This document shows positions 37,426-50,539 of a DNA stretch of 64,000 bases, piece by piece (within the stretch, counting starts at the first letter, position 1; every line of letters starts with the position of its first letter). A program made the position numbers and the translations under genes. A model generated the notes under the pieces. The model searched no databases. It saw nothing but the letters and a program-made list of their open reading frames with translations, and had not been told where the DNA came from. Source of the stretch: Parasponia andersonii (taxonomy: Eukaryota > Streptophyta > Magnoliopsida > Rosales > Cannabaceae); the NCBI GenBank assembly GCA_002914805.1, contig JXTB01000243.1:316817-380816 (forward strand), in the 5' to 3' direction.

Positions 37426-40400
37426 ATGGTGAGTAAAATAAGCTCATCGAACGATCTGTACTAGTTCTTAGTCGTCTTCTTCATGTACCGATTGCTCATT
37501 TTGCTCATCTCGTTCTTCAGGTGGTCGCTCAGAAGGTGAAGGAGGCACAAATCACCGAGCAGGACTCGCTCCTTCTGGTCATCGACTTTTTACTCACGCC
37601 AAGCTTAATTCATACCTTGTTTGGCTCTTTTTGTTGCTGTAAATGTTGCTTCTACTGAAATTTTCTTTGTTTTTGCTGAATCCTTCAGCTGATCGTATCT
37701 CATGCAAATTTGATCTGTTTTTTTTTTTTTTTTTTTTAATTTTTTGATTTCCTCTTGATTTGATCGGAATGAAGATCTGCGTTCTTGTGAATTTGAAGAT
37801 CAAACTTGCTTAATTTGAATATATATATATATATATATATATATCGGAATTGTTTATAGGTCAAATGTGTTACAAAATTTGATGACTATCGAGTTTGAAC
37901 TTTCATGGAGTTGTTGCTGTTAGGCGCTAGTGCGAGCTTAGATATCTTAACTTGATAAATCATGGCAGTATAGTTCGATAAATAAGTGGAAATTAAGCTT
38001 GCAGTTAGGTTTTAGTAAGTTAAGCTCCATCCAGAAATTTGTGACCTATGCTGAATGCTTCATGCAATTACTGTTTAGAAACGAAGTGAATTCATATGAG
38101 CATTATTAAATCGGTAGACCTTTGGATTCTTCAATGCATTGATACACACCAGGTCTTTGGTCATAGTGTGAATTTGACTTCGGTTATCTTATTTCATTTG
38201 CTCCGAGATTAGACAAGGAACCTGCTCCGTATCGCTATATTCAATATCAGTTACATCAGAGGACTTTTCCCGGAAAAGTATTTCAATGATAAGTCCGTTC
38301 CTGCATTAGGTAAAACTACTCATAGTCAGAAATTTCCTCCGAGTTTTTGTCATCATTTCGGAATCACGAGCTCATTTTTCTTTGAATTCTTTATGTGTTC
38401 AACAGATATGAAGATCAAAAAGCTTATGCCAATGGATGCAGAGTCTAGGAGACTTATTGATTGGATGGAGAAAGGTTTAAATCATGGAGACTATTTCAAC
38501 TTTGTTTGATTGTCGTTTTTGTTTCTTTCCGTATTTTTTAATGCATGTATCTGAGTTTATTTTTGCAGGAGTATATGATGCGTTGCAGAAGAAGTACCTG
38601 AAGACGCTTTTGTTCTGCGTCTGTGAAGCAGTAGATGGGCCAATGATTGAGGAATATGCATGTAAGCTTTTCTTTTCAAAAGTTTGTTTAATTCATTGGT
38701 GAATTCCTATTATGTAGCAAGTTGGGCTTAGAAGAGAAAAAATTACTGTCTCAGAGCATAAGAGTTGATACAATTAATACTAAACTACTAATAAGGTAGG
38801 TCCGAGAAGAAATAGCTTGGGATCCACTATTGTAAGTGTATTTTCATGGCCTATTCAGTAGCCAATGATTGTAGAGTTAGAGTGATGAAAACCATTGCTT
38901 TTTCACTCAGTACTAGTGACTATTATTGAGAGATTGTAGAGTTAGAGCCACATTCTGCGTTGATCCAAGTTAGAATCTGTTTTGGAGTCTATAATTTCGC
39001 TAAGGACATTTCAGAGAATTGATATATCATATCATACTTCACCTGCAGTTTCCTTCAGTTACTCAGGATCTGACAGCCAGGAGGTCTTGATGAATATCAA
39101 TCGGAGTGGGAACAAGAAACAAGGTGGTACATTCAAGTGCAACTCTACAGAAGAAATTACTCCCAACCAGATGAGGTTATTCCACTTGCTCGTTTGTGAT
39201 TTAGCTCTAATTCTGTTTCTGCTTGGGCTAAGATTTCTAATTTCGTGATACAACGTTAACCATTAGGAGCTCTGCTTGTAAGATGGTCCGGACTCTGGTT
39301 CAACTCATGAGAACTCTGGACAGGATGCCTGAAGAGGTAAATCTCAATGATGTTTAATTATTTCTTGATAATTTTAGATTCCAGAAGAGTTTGCATCTTC
39401 TGTCATCATGTGAATGATAGAATTGTTGTCTGTATTGGTATTTCGATAATTAGATGCTTATTTATTTATTCATTTTGTTGTTTCAGCGAACCATACTGAT
39501 GAAGTTACTTTACTATGATGATGTGACGGTACATTTTTTCCACAACTTTCTATATATTTCAAAATATCTCTTTGCATCTGAATGCTTTCATACTATGATA
39601 TGCTCATGCAATCATTTACAAATTCTATTTATCTGAAACTTTGAAGAGTTTCTTTTCATTTCTTCTTCCTTTAATCTTTAAGAAATAGTTGACAGTTATT
39701 TGGCAATGCAGCCAGTGGATTACGAGCCTCCATTCTTCAGAGGCTGCACAGAGGAGGAAGCCAACAATCCATGGACCAAAAGTCCTCTGAAAATGGAAGT
39801 TGGGAACGTAAACAGCAAGCATTTCGTGTTAGCTCTTAAGGTAAGGTTGCCGGGTATTTGGTAATAGACAGTGGTCAAATTTGTGGTTCATACGTCAGAT
39901 TCAGTTATGTGTTTTTTATTATCCATCAGGTGAAAAGTGTGCTTGATCCTTGTGAGGATGAAAATGAAAATGTTCAAGATGATGAAGTCAGCTTAGGAGC
40001 TGATTCTATGCAAAGGGCCGAGTATTCTAATTCTGACAGTGAGGTACACTGTTTCTTTACTTCAGTCTTCAGTTGTATGTTCCTTCTGGAGTTCAACATG
40101 GTATTATTAGTTATTACTCGAACTGATTTTTCACATTCAGTTCAGTCCTTTTTTTCCCCCTGCCTGTAGTGTATTGTTCAAAGATTGAATTACATACAGA
40201 CCTGATAAGATTTGTTTTCCCCCTGCCTGTAGTCTCAAGAAGATCAATATATCGTTGCTCCCATTGGTAAGAATTACACGAAACGCTAATTATTGATTTT
40301 TGCTTGAGGGATTGTTGCTGTCTTTCTATATATGCTAATTATTGCCGTAAAGTAACACTATTTCCATGGACAGAGAAACGGCAAGAGCAAGATAATGCCA

Positions 40401-42811
40401 TGGTTGAGGAAGGTATTTTGACAATTAACAGAGCACAAGTTTGCATAGCAATCTTCAAGCACACGGACACAAAACCAACCTTGAAAATTGAGCTGTTTTT
40501 TTTTTTTTAATTTGTTATTTTTAATCTTTTCCTTGTCCGTGGAACCAATAACTTGTTGTAAATTTGATGTATGATGACTTAGGGTCCTATCAATCGAATG
40601 AAATTGTCTTCGGTTGTGCAGATGATACACAGGACCCCATGGAAGATGAACAACAATTGACAAGAGTAAAGGAGTGGATTAATTGCCGTCACCTTGACAC
40701 AGTTGAACTTACTGATGTCCTGTCAAATTTCCCAGACATCTCAGTGGTAAGGATTTTTACTGTTTTATTCATATTTTGCGCAAGATGTGGCATGCTGATA
40801 CTGCTTCTGGCTTGCAGATTATTTATTTCATCCTGCAGTTTCTTGTGTTCTTTTACTTAATTTATGGTCTGTTAATGTTGTTCTGCATTATTGCGCGCAG
40901 GTTCTGATTGAAGGTAGGCCTAAAGATCTATGCATATAAAACTTAAGGAAAGGCATATAATGCTTAAAATTTTCACTGGAGGGTACTAATTATTTCCCGC
41001 GTTGAATTCTTTAATTGGATCTCAGAAATAATGGATAAGCTTGTTAAAGAAGGTGTCCTATCGAAAAGTGGAGGCGACATGTATCTTATCAATAGGCAGA
41101 AGGTTGTTCAGTTTCTGTTTCTTGTCTAATTCAAACTTTACTCTACTTTTCTTGTTTTAGCTGACCCTCCTCTTTTTTTGGAGAAATCAACAATAAAAGA
41201 AATTGACTTTGAATTCATTTTTTTTTTTCCGCTAAGAACTTTGAATTCAATTCGGTGAAAGAAGAAATTGATGTGCAACTTGGTGATAAAGCTTTGCTGG
41301 TTGATGATGTGATGTATATGAAGGTGATTGCATTTCCCTTCTCTTTATGTTTGTAATTATATCAGTCATTAACACATCATATAATATCCACATTACAGTT
41401 CGAGATCTAATTCTTAAAACAAACAGGCCCTATAAAATGTCATGAATTATCAAATTAGATTCCTTTCAAATTTGGTTCCAAGTTCTATGTTACTTCATAT
41501 AGTCTAATGAAGAGGATGTTGTGGTGCGTACATTAGATGATAATAATAATCTGTGTGCATGTGTCTCTGTGTGTGCTTTTTTAATAATCATCATCGAGTA
41601 TGTTTTTTTATTTATTTCTGTCTCAGTTATCAGTATTGTGATAGATCAGTTATCAAGTTTCCACATGGCATATCCTTACCCTAGCCCTATTTCAGGCTCT
41701 GTATCATGCTCTTCCGATGAAGTATGTGACAGTGTCAAAACTTCAAAATAAGCTTGAAGGAGAAGCTAGTCAGATCACTGTACGGAAGATGATCGATAAA
41801 ATGACACGCGATGGATTTGTTGAAGCGAAAGGCAACCGAAGGCTTGGTGTGTTCTCTTGCATCCGAGTTTTTTTCTTCTGAATACTAGTGAGGACCATAA
41901 TATGGTTAAACTTATCTGATTCATATAATCTTTTTAACTTAGGCAAACGTGTGATCCATTCTGACGTGACTGAGAAAAAGCTGATTGAAATCAAGAAAGC
42001 CTTGAATAATGATGCTATGGTAAGTGACTATGTAGCTTTGTTCTTGTTCCAGTTGCATGTCTTTGTATTTTCCTCAACGACACTACATTCATTCTTTTAC
42101 ATTGGACAGGATGTGGATACAAATGAACCACAAAGCAAGGCAAATCTTCAGGCTAGCCACACAATGGGTACACTCCAAAAGGGTTTCCTGGTGGATCTTT
42201 TTCTTCGCATTTATATTTTAGCACCAACAGCTATAGAACACGCCTTTTTTTTTTTTTTTTTTCAGGGAGCAAGCACAGGGACATTTCCACATGTGGTCTC
42301 CTTCACTCTATTGGCTCAGACCTCACAAGGATGAAAGTACGATCTGACACGAATCAAAATGGTTCAATCAGGAGTGAGCAAACTATTTCAAAAGGACCTG
42401 GAAATACTCCCACAAGCAGGGCCGAGGCAAGTGCTGTCATGAACTACTTTAAGAACCTCCACCTCTTGGAATTTATATCGACTGTATTTGTACTATTTGT
42501 ACATAGCTACTGATTATTTTATTCGGGTAGTGCAGCCAGTGGCTTCTCGGGAGAGTTTTGCAGCAGTGAATGAGAAGAGCAGAGCAAATGGGAACACAAA
42601 TCACGGTGATGAGGTCGATGGGGTTCTATGGAGTCGGGCGAGCCAAGACAAGCGAAACAGAAAAACTAGCACGGTAATCCTTGACTATTCTCTCACGTTA
42701 GAATTAGATATATAAAAAGCTTATCTGTGTGATATATTGTTTTTCTATCTGCTGCAGGTCAAAGAGCCTATCCTTCAGTACATGAAGCGCCAGAAATCTC
42801 AAGCCGTCTGA
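37426..42811 (+). CDS. ASY1: Meiotic chromosome axis protein ASY1 (HORMA domain), 22 coding exons
   Basis: Exons: 37426-37428, 37521-37577, 38213-38309, 38406-38474, 38569-38661, 39049-39175, 39267-39336, 39487-39528, 39712-39840, 39930-40043, 40233-40266, 40374-40412, 40622-40746, 40901-40913, 41026-41102, 41237-41323, 41696-41846, 41943-42019, 42110-42167, 42266-42426, 42536-42673, 42758-42811. They join in frame to 604 aa; Arabidopsis ASY1 has 596. Residues 10-230 form the HORMA domain ([30 protein letters not shown]). Residues about 325-470 resemble the SWIRM-like domain. An acidic linker lies between. The basic C-terminus [13 protein letters not shown] is conserved and probably holds the closure motif. 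ASY1 binds ASY3, is removed by PCH2, and directs DMC1-dependent strand exchange between homologues. Exon 1 codes only the start Met; the intron after exon 20 is GC-AG. Confidence 0.96.
37819..37846. repeat. (TA)n microsatellite in ASY1 intron 2
   Basis: About fourteen TA units lie within the 635-bp second intron. Confidence 0.9.
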
Positions 42812-44321
42812 AAAGGTTTTGGGGTCATCATAGAACGTGAACCTTTTTTCCTCCATTGCTTTCCGCTTACATTAGTGGAATTTAAAGGAGCAACTTCTGA
42901 ATAAAGCTAGAAAATGTCAAGTTACATTCGTATAACAACTTTACATACTTTAATAATCTAACGTGTTAGGAATGGTCCATGCTGTGTCTTGTAGTGTACG
43001 ATGCTCCATGCGAAATACATAGGAACATAGGGAACATTTCGTGGTAGGCTATATAGACTATAGTACTGTGTTTTTGGCATATGAGAATCTTTTTGGCTTA
43101 TGTTTTGGAGTTGGAGAGATTCCTTGCTTATTAAAAGAATTATTTGCCCCTCCAATTATTGGAGGTAGATTCCTAGTTACTACTAAGAAATTATACCTTA
43201 AGTTGTGCAAGAAATTATCATTTGAATTAAGTAATTTTAATTGAAAAATGACCTTGGGCGCGTCTGGAGAATTTGCTTGGAATGGCATGACTTTAAGCTT
43301 TTGAACTTCGAAGTTTGAACCATGCCTATTGACAAGTTATGAGTAGGAGGATAGATACAGCGTCGTTGACTAGACTACTAAGGTAATGAATTTGGCAGGA
43401 ATTTGTGTAATATTATGAGCATACTTTCTGCCATTAAAATCACGCATGGCATGAACGTCAAAAGGTTGTGTCTGCTAGATACTCTCTACTTCTGGTCTTA
43501 TTAAGTATTAGTTAATTGAGAGCGTTATTCATATAAAATAAGGAAAAGAAAATCTGAAAAGCTTTACGTAACAGCTCTTTTCATGATTTGGTTTCACACT
43601 GAAAAAATTGCCCGAGTAACCTGAATGATGATTCTTATTTAGTTTATTGTTTTTCAAAAAAATTATATTGCAGTCGCCTTTAAAAAATATGTCTGTCTTG
43701 CAAGTTGTAATAATTTAATTAATATTATAATCTTTTAGCTAAATGAACGAAGTTTCAAAGTTGGTAAATCTAGTTGCCCTCCCACAGATTGTCCGCAGCA
43801 CACTGATTAATTTATTATAATCGTCCGAGATTAGGTTGAAAATTTTTGAGTGGGATATTCAATCTAAATTCTAATCATGTTTCAGCAAGTCTAGATATTT
43901 ATCACTATCGATAATGCCCACGATAAATTTTAATTTTGGGTTAGACACAGTATTAAGATAAGAAGCCATGATGGAGAACTGACAAGTAAGAGTGTCCAAA
44001 ACGAAAATGAATGAAAAAAAGACGAACGACGAGAGACTGGTCCAAAAGCTTCGTATGGTAAATTTCCGTTGGTAATTCAAGAGAAGCCTAGAAGGTTCCT
44101 CGGTTGGCCCCACCTATTCGTCAGGTGTCGCCACGTGTCCTCCCCGAAACCTCTACTTTTGTCTAGAGAACTCCTCCAGGGCCCCACATGGCACAGGCCC
44201 ACACGCTAATTTGATTCTAGGCTCATCGAGGGCCCATTACTAACAACAACAAACACTGTATCCACCGTCCATCAGCACATTGATTCTTGCCCCTATTTCC
44301 CAATCTCGAATCAGCTTTTGC
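42812..44321. other. Region between ASY1 and the LDAP gene
   Basis: The ASY1 polyadenylation signal AATAAA is at 42900-42905, 89 bp after the stop. The right part (about 44080-44320) is less AT-rich and should be the LDAP promoter. No gene is seen. Confidence 0.5.
44132..44137 (+). promoter_or_regulatory. G-box / ABRE core upstream of the LDAP gene
   Basis: GCCACGTGTCC contains CACGTG followed by TC, the form bound by ABF-type bZIP factors. It lies 190 bp before the TATA box. LDAP genes are often induced by drought and ABA, which fits; function here is inferred. Confidence 0.4.
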
Positions 44322-44328
44322 TATAAAA
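44322..44328 (+). promoter_or_regulatory. TATA box of the LDAP gene
   Basis: TATAAAA within GCTATAAAAACAACC lies 122 bp before the ATG at 44450. Confidence 0.6.
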
Positions 44329-44449
44329 ACAACCCCGTGTACCGTCTTCTCTCTAATATTTTAGGTTCGAGTCGATAGTTTCGGAGAAAGAAAAAGCTGA
44401 AAACAAACCTAAGGGAGTGATTGAGTTAAACCCATATCCGACAAACACC

Positions 44450-46033
44450 ATGGCCGCCGACAAGGTATCTTTATTTCTTTTTTCTGAGAGTTTGGATCTT
44501 AGGCTTATTATTAATGTTGTTTAATTGTTTTTTTGTATTATTTTTGTTATTATTATTGGTTTGGACAGAGTGAGATAGAGAAGAAGAGTGGAGAGCTGAA
44601 GCGACTGGGTTTTGTGAGGGTCGCGGCGATTCACGCGCTGGTGTGCTTGTCGAATCTGTACGAGTACGCGAAGCAGAATTCGGGACCTCTGCGATCTACC
44701 GTTGGGACTGTCGAGGGTGCAGTCACCACCGTCGTGAGCCCAGTCTACGACAAACTCAAGGGCGTTCCTGACGATTTCCTTTCTTTTCTCGACAAAAAGG
44801 TATAAATTTGAAATTCTCCATTTCTTGAATTTCTTTTCTTTTTTATTTTTTTCATAATAAGAATCTCTAACTTTATTACGCGTTACTTTTATTGCTTTGT
44901 CTGTATTCTTTTGATCTAGAATTAGCTTAATTTTGAGTCGCAAGAACCGAGTATTGTGAAGGTTTGGTTTGTTATTTGGCGAAAAATTATACAATCTTTT
45001 AGCCAATTCAGTGCATTAAGGTTAAAACAAAGGATATGTTAGTTGTCAAACTACTACTTTTTTTTTTCCTTTTTGGTTGCAAATTTTACCGACTTAGATT
45101 ATTAGTTTTGGTGTATAATGTTTTATTTGATTGGTATTGGATTCGAATCATATTCCTTTTTTTTTGTTTCTGAATTTGAAGAATAAGATTCAAATCCTGT
45201 ACGAAATTGCCCCCTTATTGTTTTCAAGGATTCATTTCTTAAGGAAACGGATCTTGGACTCTGATCTATGAACGCGAAGTGGCTTTCTAGTAAAACAGAC
45301 TATTGTTGGATTCTCCAACGGCTATTATGACGTGCTTTTAAGTTGATTACTTGCTTAATTGAAACCTCTTGGCCTTTCAGAATTCCAAAATCTGGTTTTG
45401 TTACTCAGTGTCAGTGTTCTGCTTTTGTTTCACGTTCTTGTTCTTTCTAATGCTAAATCGTTACTCCTCTGTCATTGTGCCTCTTTAAAATGTAAAGAGG
45501 TTTGTCATCAAAGCTGGCTTCTTACTCCTGCCATTAGCAAGTTCAAGCGTAACTAAACTCATCGGCTATTGCAGGTAGATGAAGCTACATACAAATTCGA
45601 TAAGCATGCACCGCCGTTGGCTAAGCAGATTGTGAGCAGAGCCCATTCTTTGACGCAGAAGACAGTGGAGAAGACTCAGAAATTCGTAAACGAGGCACGA
45701 ACTGTTGGACCACGTGCAGCTGCTAACTATGCTGCTACAGAGTATAAGCAATTTGTGGTGGATCAAACGGTAAATCTTTGGGTTGTTGTGAACCGATACC
45801 CGTCTATCCACCAGGTAGCGGAGAAGGCCGCGCCAGCAGCTGCACACTGGTCGGAGAAGTACAACCATGTTGTCAAGGATTTGACGCAGAAAGGTTATGC
45901 TGTCTTTGGCTACTTGCCATTAGTTCCGGTCGATAAGATAGCCAAGACATTCAAGCAGGGTGAGGCAGGAAATAAAGGAGATACCCCTGTTACTCCCGAG
46001 CATAAATCAGATTCCGATTCTGATTCAGATTGA
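44450..46033 (+). CDS. LDAP: Lipid-droplet-associated protein of the REF/SRPP family (three exons)
   Basis: Exons 44450-44464, 44569-44799 and 45575-46033 join in phase 0 to 234 aa. After a short start (MAADK), residues 10-210 are the REF domain, with RLGFVRVAAIHALVCLSNLY, SPVYDKLKGVPDD, FDKHAPPLAKQIVSRA and GYLPLVPVDKIAKTFKQGE. There is no signal peptide or long membrane span. The tail is an acidic Ser/Asp repeat (SDSDSDSD). REF/SRPP proteins coat rubber particles in latex plants; in others the LDAPs coat cytosolic lipid droplets of leaves and help stress tolerance. The position next to ASY1 matches LDAP1 (At1g67360). The family alone does not show that the plant makes rubber. Confidence 0.93.
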
Positions 46034-47465
46034 GGGACGTGAACCCTTGTGCCTAAAAGCTGGTTGTCACACTTAACTGGGCCTAATATTAAGAAACTTA
46101 ATCGTGTTTTGTGTGTAAGTTCTATTATGTGGATGGCTGGCGAATGTGTAAATGATTTCTTTTCGACTTTGTAAATGATTTCTTAGCGACTTTGAACTCT
46201 TTTGTAGGATGATTCTTGCTGCCTTTTAGTTTTTTACATGCTCATCGATCTACAAGTTTCTTATTATTGACTATGGTTTGAGAAGCTTTATTGCCAACCG
46301 TCAGGATGGAAAGGCTAGAACCACAAGTCACCCGTATAGGATTGTTCATATTTTCAATGTTTTGCTCGCGATGCACGCCAACTAAAGGCAGAATGTTACT
46401 TTTGCACTTTTGCACGTGAGGTTGGTTCTTTGCTGCCGTTAGTAGGCAGTGTTCGGGAGGCACATAACCCACTAGTTACTACATAGAGTAGCTCGTCCAT
46501 AATTGGGGAAAAGGTTAGGGGTTTAAGAATCACGGAACTACATAAACAGAAGAGGGTAGATTTGTTCAACTTCTAGTCCTCAACGACTAAAGATGCGCGA
46601 TCTTCTTTTTTCTTTTTGGAAGTAGGAGTTTACTTTGCCAAGGACTGGGAAACCACATGCTCCACCACTTGTGCAGGCTCCCATCATTTTAAGTTTTGTT
46701 CTTGCAAACAAACTCCCCAGCCTACTATCCACAGTTTATGGTTAGGACTATTTTGGTTCTTGCAAACATACTCCGCAGCCTAGTATCCACAGTTTTAGGT
46801 TAGGATTATTGCGGTATTTAATCCCATTCCCATTCGCTCTCTTAGCTTTTGTCTCTCAGCGTGGATTTTGGGTAAGTTTTCTTTTGTTGAAAGTCATCCC
46901 AGCTTTTCAGTCAATTGAGGTTACACAGACAGAAGAGGGTAGCTTTGATACTAACTGTAGCATTGCAACAACTAAAGATGTGTGATGTGTATATATATAT
47001 ATATATACAGACACACGTTTGTTAAGCGGCTGTTTACTATAGAGATTTGTCAAGTACGTTCACTACTTTGCCTCCTCTACAGCCTCCAATATTTCCTGGG
47101 GCATTCTAAGTTGTAACAACAGCAATGTTCAAGAATGAGGAAACGGTATGGCAGCATATTGTCAAAGTTGGGAGCCAAATACAATATGTTAGGGTCATGA
47201 TCAATTAGTTACTAAGTTCCACTTTAGTAATATGTTAGGGTTACCCATTGACAATGTGCACGGATTCTTTATCTTGCTCTTGGATTGGACGCTATAATGC
47301 TGTAAGAAATTTTCTGGAGTGATTCTTTCTCCCCTGAATTCCATACCGTACTGATATCAGAAACCTTCTTGTTCGCAATGGTTCGGGGCACCATATTTCT
47401 CACCATAGGAACGAGGTGGCCCATTTGCTAGCCAGCTACGAGAAGCCTTTGGATCAACAATAGTC
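46034..47465. other. Intergenic DNA before the copia element
   Basis: Contains a repeated stretch: CTTGCAAACA(A/T)ACTCC(C/G)CAGCCTA with ATCCACAGTTT at about 46701-46734 and again 46759-46795, a duplication of some 60 bp. A (TA)n run sits at 46989-47006. No gene. Confidence 0.5.
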
Positions 47466-47470
47466 CAAAG

Positions 47471-47704
47471 TGTTGCTAGTGTCAAGACAAAGACCAGATT
47501 ATATCTAGTCTCCTCAGGAGATACTTTATTGAGTTTCAAATATTTTATTTATTCCTTATTTTAGTATTGTTTCCTTATCTTCTTGTTTCTCTGTTTTATG
47601 GCTGATTTTATCTGAATGTTTTCTAGTTAGGTTGTCCTATTTATACTTAGCTACACCTTGTACCATTTAAGATAGAAAAATATCCTCTGTTAATAACCTT
47701 AATA
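47471..47704 (+). repeat. 5' LTR of the copia element (234 bp)
   Basis: Starts TGTTGCTAGTG and ends ACCTTAATA (a usual CA end has changed). It aligns with the 3' LTR except for about 9-13 extra bases near its start. Confidence 0.85.
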
Positions 47705-47915
47705 TGGTATCAGAATAGATCATTCTTCGTGCGTTTTCTTTCAGCCTTCGTAACTGAAGTATTGTGCTTTGTTGTCCTCTGTTTTTGAGACCCAAAACAG
47801 AGTATTTTTCTGAGCATTTTTTCTCTTTCTTTTTTCCAGAAACTGCTGCTGACTTCTTTTTCTGGTATTAGTCCCATTCTTTTTTAGACCTTTTTTTTTT
47901 TTTACTTCTAAAATA

Positions 47916-48900
47916 TGGTTGACCCAAAATAACTTGTCCAAACAGTGACCAAACCCATTATTCATTTTGAGAATCTCACCCTTTAAATTAGAAGGGAAAA
48001 ACTCAATGGAGAATTTTTTTTTGGAATGGTCTCAATCAGTCTAATTATTTTTCAAAAGCACGGGAAAAATGAGATATCTTTGGGGCACCATCAAGGAATC
48101 ACAAGAAGCTGATCCATCTTGTGATTCATGGGAAACAGAAAATTCCCAAATCGTGACTTGGCTGACTAATTCAATCGAGCCAGCAATCAGAAAAACTTGC
48201 TTATACCAGTCTACATCCAAACAAGTTTGTGATTGTGTGACTCGATCATATTCAAACAAGGGTAGCGCACCAAGGATTTTCGAGCTCAAACGAAAGATTC
48301 ACAACACAAAACAAGACAACTCCTTCTTGACTGAATACTTCAATATCTTACAAGGATTATGGTAAGAATTAGATCTCCATCAACACCGTCAACTGAAAGA
48401 TCCTGAAGACGCAAAACAACTAGCTAAGATGATGGAACGTGATCAGTATTTGAATTCTTGGCTGGTCTTAATTCTAAATTTGATGAAGAGTGAGTGTGTT
48501 CTTATAAGAGCCTTTTTCCTCTTTGGAAGAGTGTTTTTCATATGTTAGTAATGAAGAAAATAGAAAGGCAGTCCTCACAAGAACTACCTCAGCTGAACAT
48601 TCAATTGATGTCTCAGCCCTGAAATTTGAATTTAAAAAACTCAATCCCTATGATGGTGGTGGCCAAAGCAGAAATAAGAAGAGAAATAGATTCTCGATAG
48701 TGTGACTACTATAATAAACCCAAACATACAAGGCAGACGTGTTGGAAACTAAATGGAAAAACTTCAAATAGAGAGACAAAGGCAACCGTCCACAAGGGAG
48801 AATAGCGTACCAAGCTATAACTGAAGAAGAAAGTGTTCAAAATATTGACAAACCTTTCACTAAAGACCAAATGGATGCTCTCTACCACTGTTTGGGCAAT
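47916..48900 (+). pseudogene. gag remnant of the copia element
   Basis: The start is MVDPK at 47916, with a stop soon after. Open stretch 48069-48365 has the copia gag (UBN2-like) text RYLWGTIKES and TWLTNSIEP...LYQSTSKQVCD. Near 48700-48760 the zinc knuckle reads C-D-Y-Y-N-K-P-K-H-T-R-Q-T-C; the second Cys expected by the CCHC pattern is Tyr. Confidence 0.75.
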
Positions 48901-48938
48901 CAGGTCATTTAGGCCTTCAAAACTCCCCAGATAAGGCT

Positions 48939-50340
48939 GTGAATATTGTTGCTCACTTTGCTCAGTCAGGAACAACACATACCGCTCTTCTCAGCAGCGT
49001 GTCTAAGCCTTGGATAATAGACTCAAGTGCAACAGACCATATGGCAGGTAAATTCCACAATTTTCTAACCTATGATTCATGTTCTGGCAAGGATAAGGTT
49101 AATGTTGTTGATGGGTCGTTTGTTCCTATTCATGGAAAATATTCTATTTTCATAACCAATGACATCTCTCTCTCTCTCTCATATACTCCATGTTCCCAAA
49201 ATATCTTGCAATTTGTTATCAATTAGCAAAGTTACCAAAACATTAACATTCGTTCCTACTCATTGTGTGTTTCAGGATCTAACCTCGGGGAAGAAGATTA
49301 GCACTGATAAAGAGAGAGAAGGGTTATACTACCTTGAACCTAGGAACAACTCAAGCTTACACAACATGTAAGGATAGAGAGAAAATGATATGGCTCTTAC
49401 ATTTTCGATCTAGTCACTCAAACTTTAAATCCCTTAAGATCTTATATCCTAATTTGTTTTATAGTTTAGATGTTTCCGTCTTTCAATGTGAATTTTGTGA
49501 GCTATCTAAGAGTCATCGTGTTCTATTTCCAATGAGCAATACAATTTCATTTTTTTCATTTCACCATTATCCATAGTGATGTTTGGGGTCCTTCTAGGAT
49601 TCAATCTTTACTTGGCTTTAGATAGTTTATCAGCTTTATTGACTTTATTGACGATTGTACTCGTACAACTTGGATTTATTTACTTAAAAAAAATCAGAAA
49701 TAGCCAATACTTTTCAAACCTTTCACATGATAATTAAAAATCAATTTCAGTCAAACATTCAAGTACTTAGATCTGCCAACTAGGAGAAGGGGAGGGGGGA
49801 GGAATATTTTAATGAATATCTCGGAACAAACTTAAACAAAAATGAGATTTTACACCAATCTTCTTGTGTTGATACTCCTCAACAAAATGGGTAGCAGAAA
49901 GAAAGAACAGACACTACTTGAGGTAGCTAAGAGTTTATTGTTTACTAGGAATGTGCCTAAATATTTTTGGAGTGATGTTGTTCTTACAGCCGCATATCTT
50001 ACCAACAGAATGCCCTCAAAAACACTTAATATGAAAACACCACTTACATGTCTCCAATCTCATATCTCGAATACCAGTTTGTTCAATTCCCTTCCTTTGA
50101 AAATATTTGGATGTTTTGCTTATGTTCATCTCTCACCTAGGGAAAGAATCCAAACTTGATCCTAGGGCTCTAAAATGCATTTTTCTAGGCTACTCACCAA
50201 ATGAAAAGGGCTTCAAGTGTTTTCATCCATCTCCCCAGAAGTATTATGTTACCATGGATGTAAAGTTTTTTGAAAACCTTGCCTACTATCTTAGACTTGA
50301 TCTTTAGGGGGAGATTAGGGATAGAGAAGACCTACTGTAT
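48939..50340 (+). pseudogene. Protease and integrase remnants of the copia element
   Basis: Text at 49005-49040 reads WIIDSSATDHMAG, where the protease normally has DSGATDHM. Then follow TSGKKISTDKEREGLYYLE and a GAG-pre-integrase segment with the zinc module LLHFRSSHSNF...CEFCELSK. After IHSDVWGPS-like and FIDDCTRTTW-like text near 49570-49670 the core is disrupted; 49842-50307 resumes with QNGVAERKN-equivalent and PLTCLQSHISNTS...KIFGCFAYVHL. Confidence 0.8.
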
Positions 50341-50539
50341 ATTGATCTTGTATTTTTCAAGCAACTAGATATAGAAACAAATCCAGAGACTCCTCAAGCA
50401 GAATCACAAATTCATCAAGAAGAAATAGACATAGAAGTTGTCCAACAAAAGAATCCTCTGGTTTACTCAAGAAGAAGATCAACAAGAGGTACACAACCTG
50501 ACTCTCTCTCTCTCTCACGCCAGATCTTGAACTCCGGAA

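Noticed and set aside
45359..45556. 65-codon open frame on the plus strand
   Set aside because: It lies inside the second LDAP intron and shows no similarity to a known protein.
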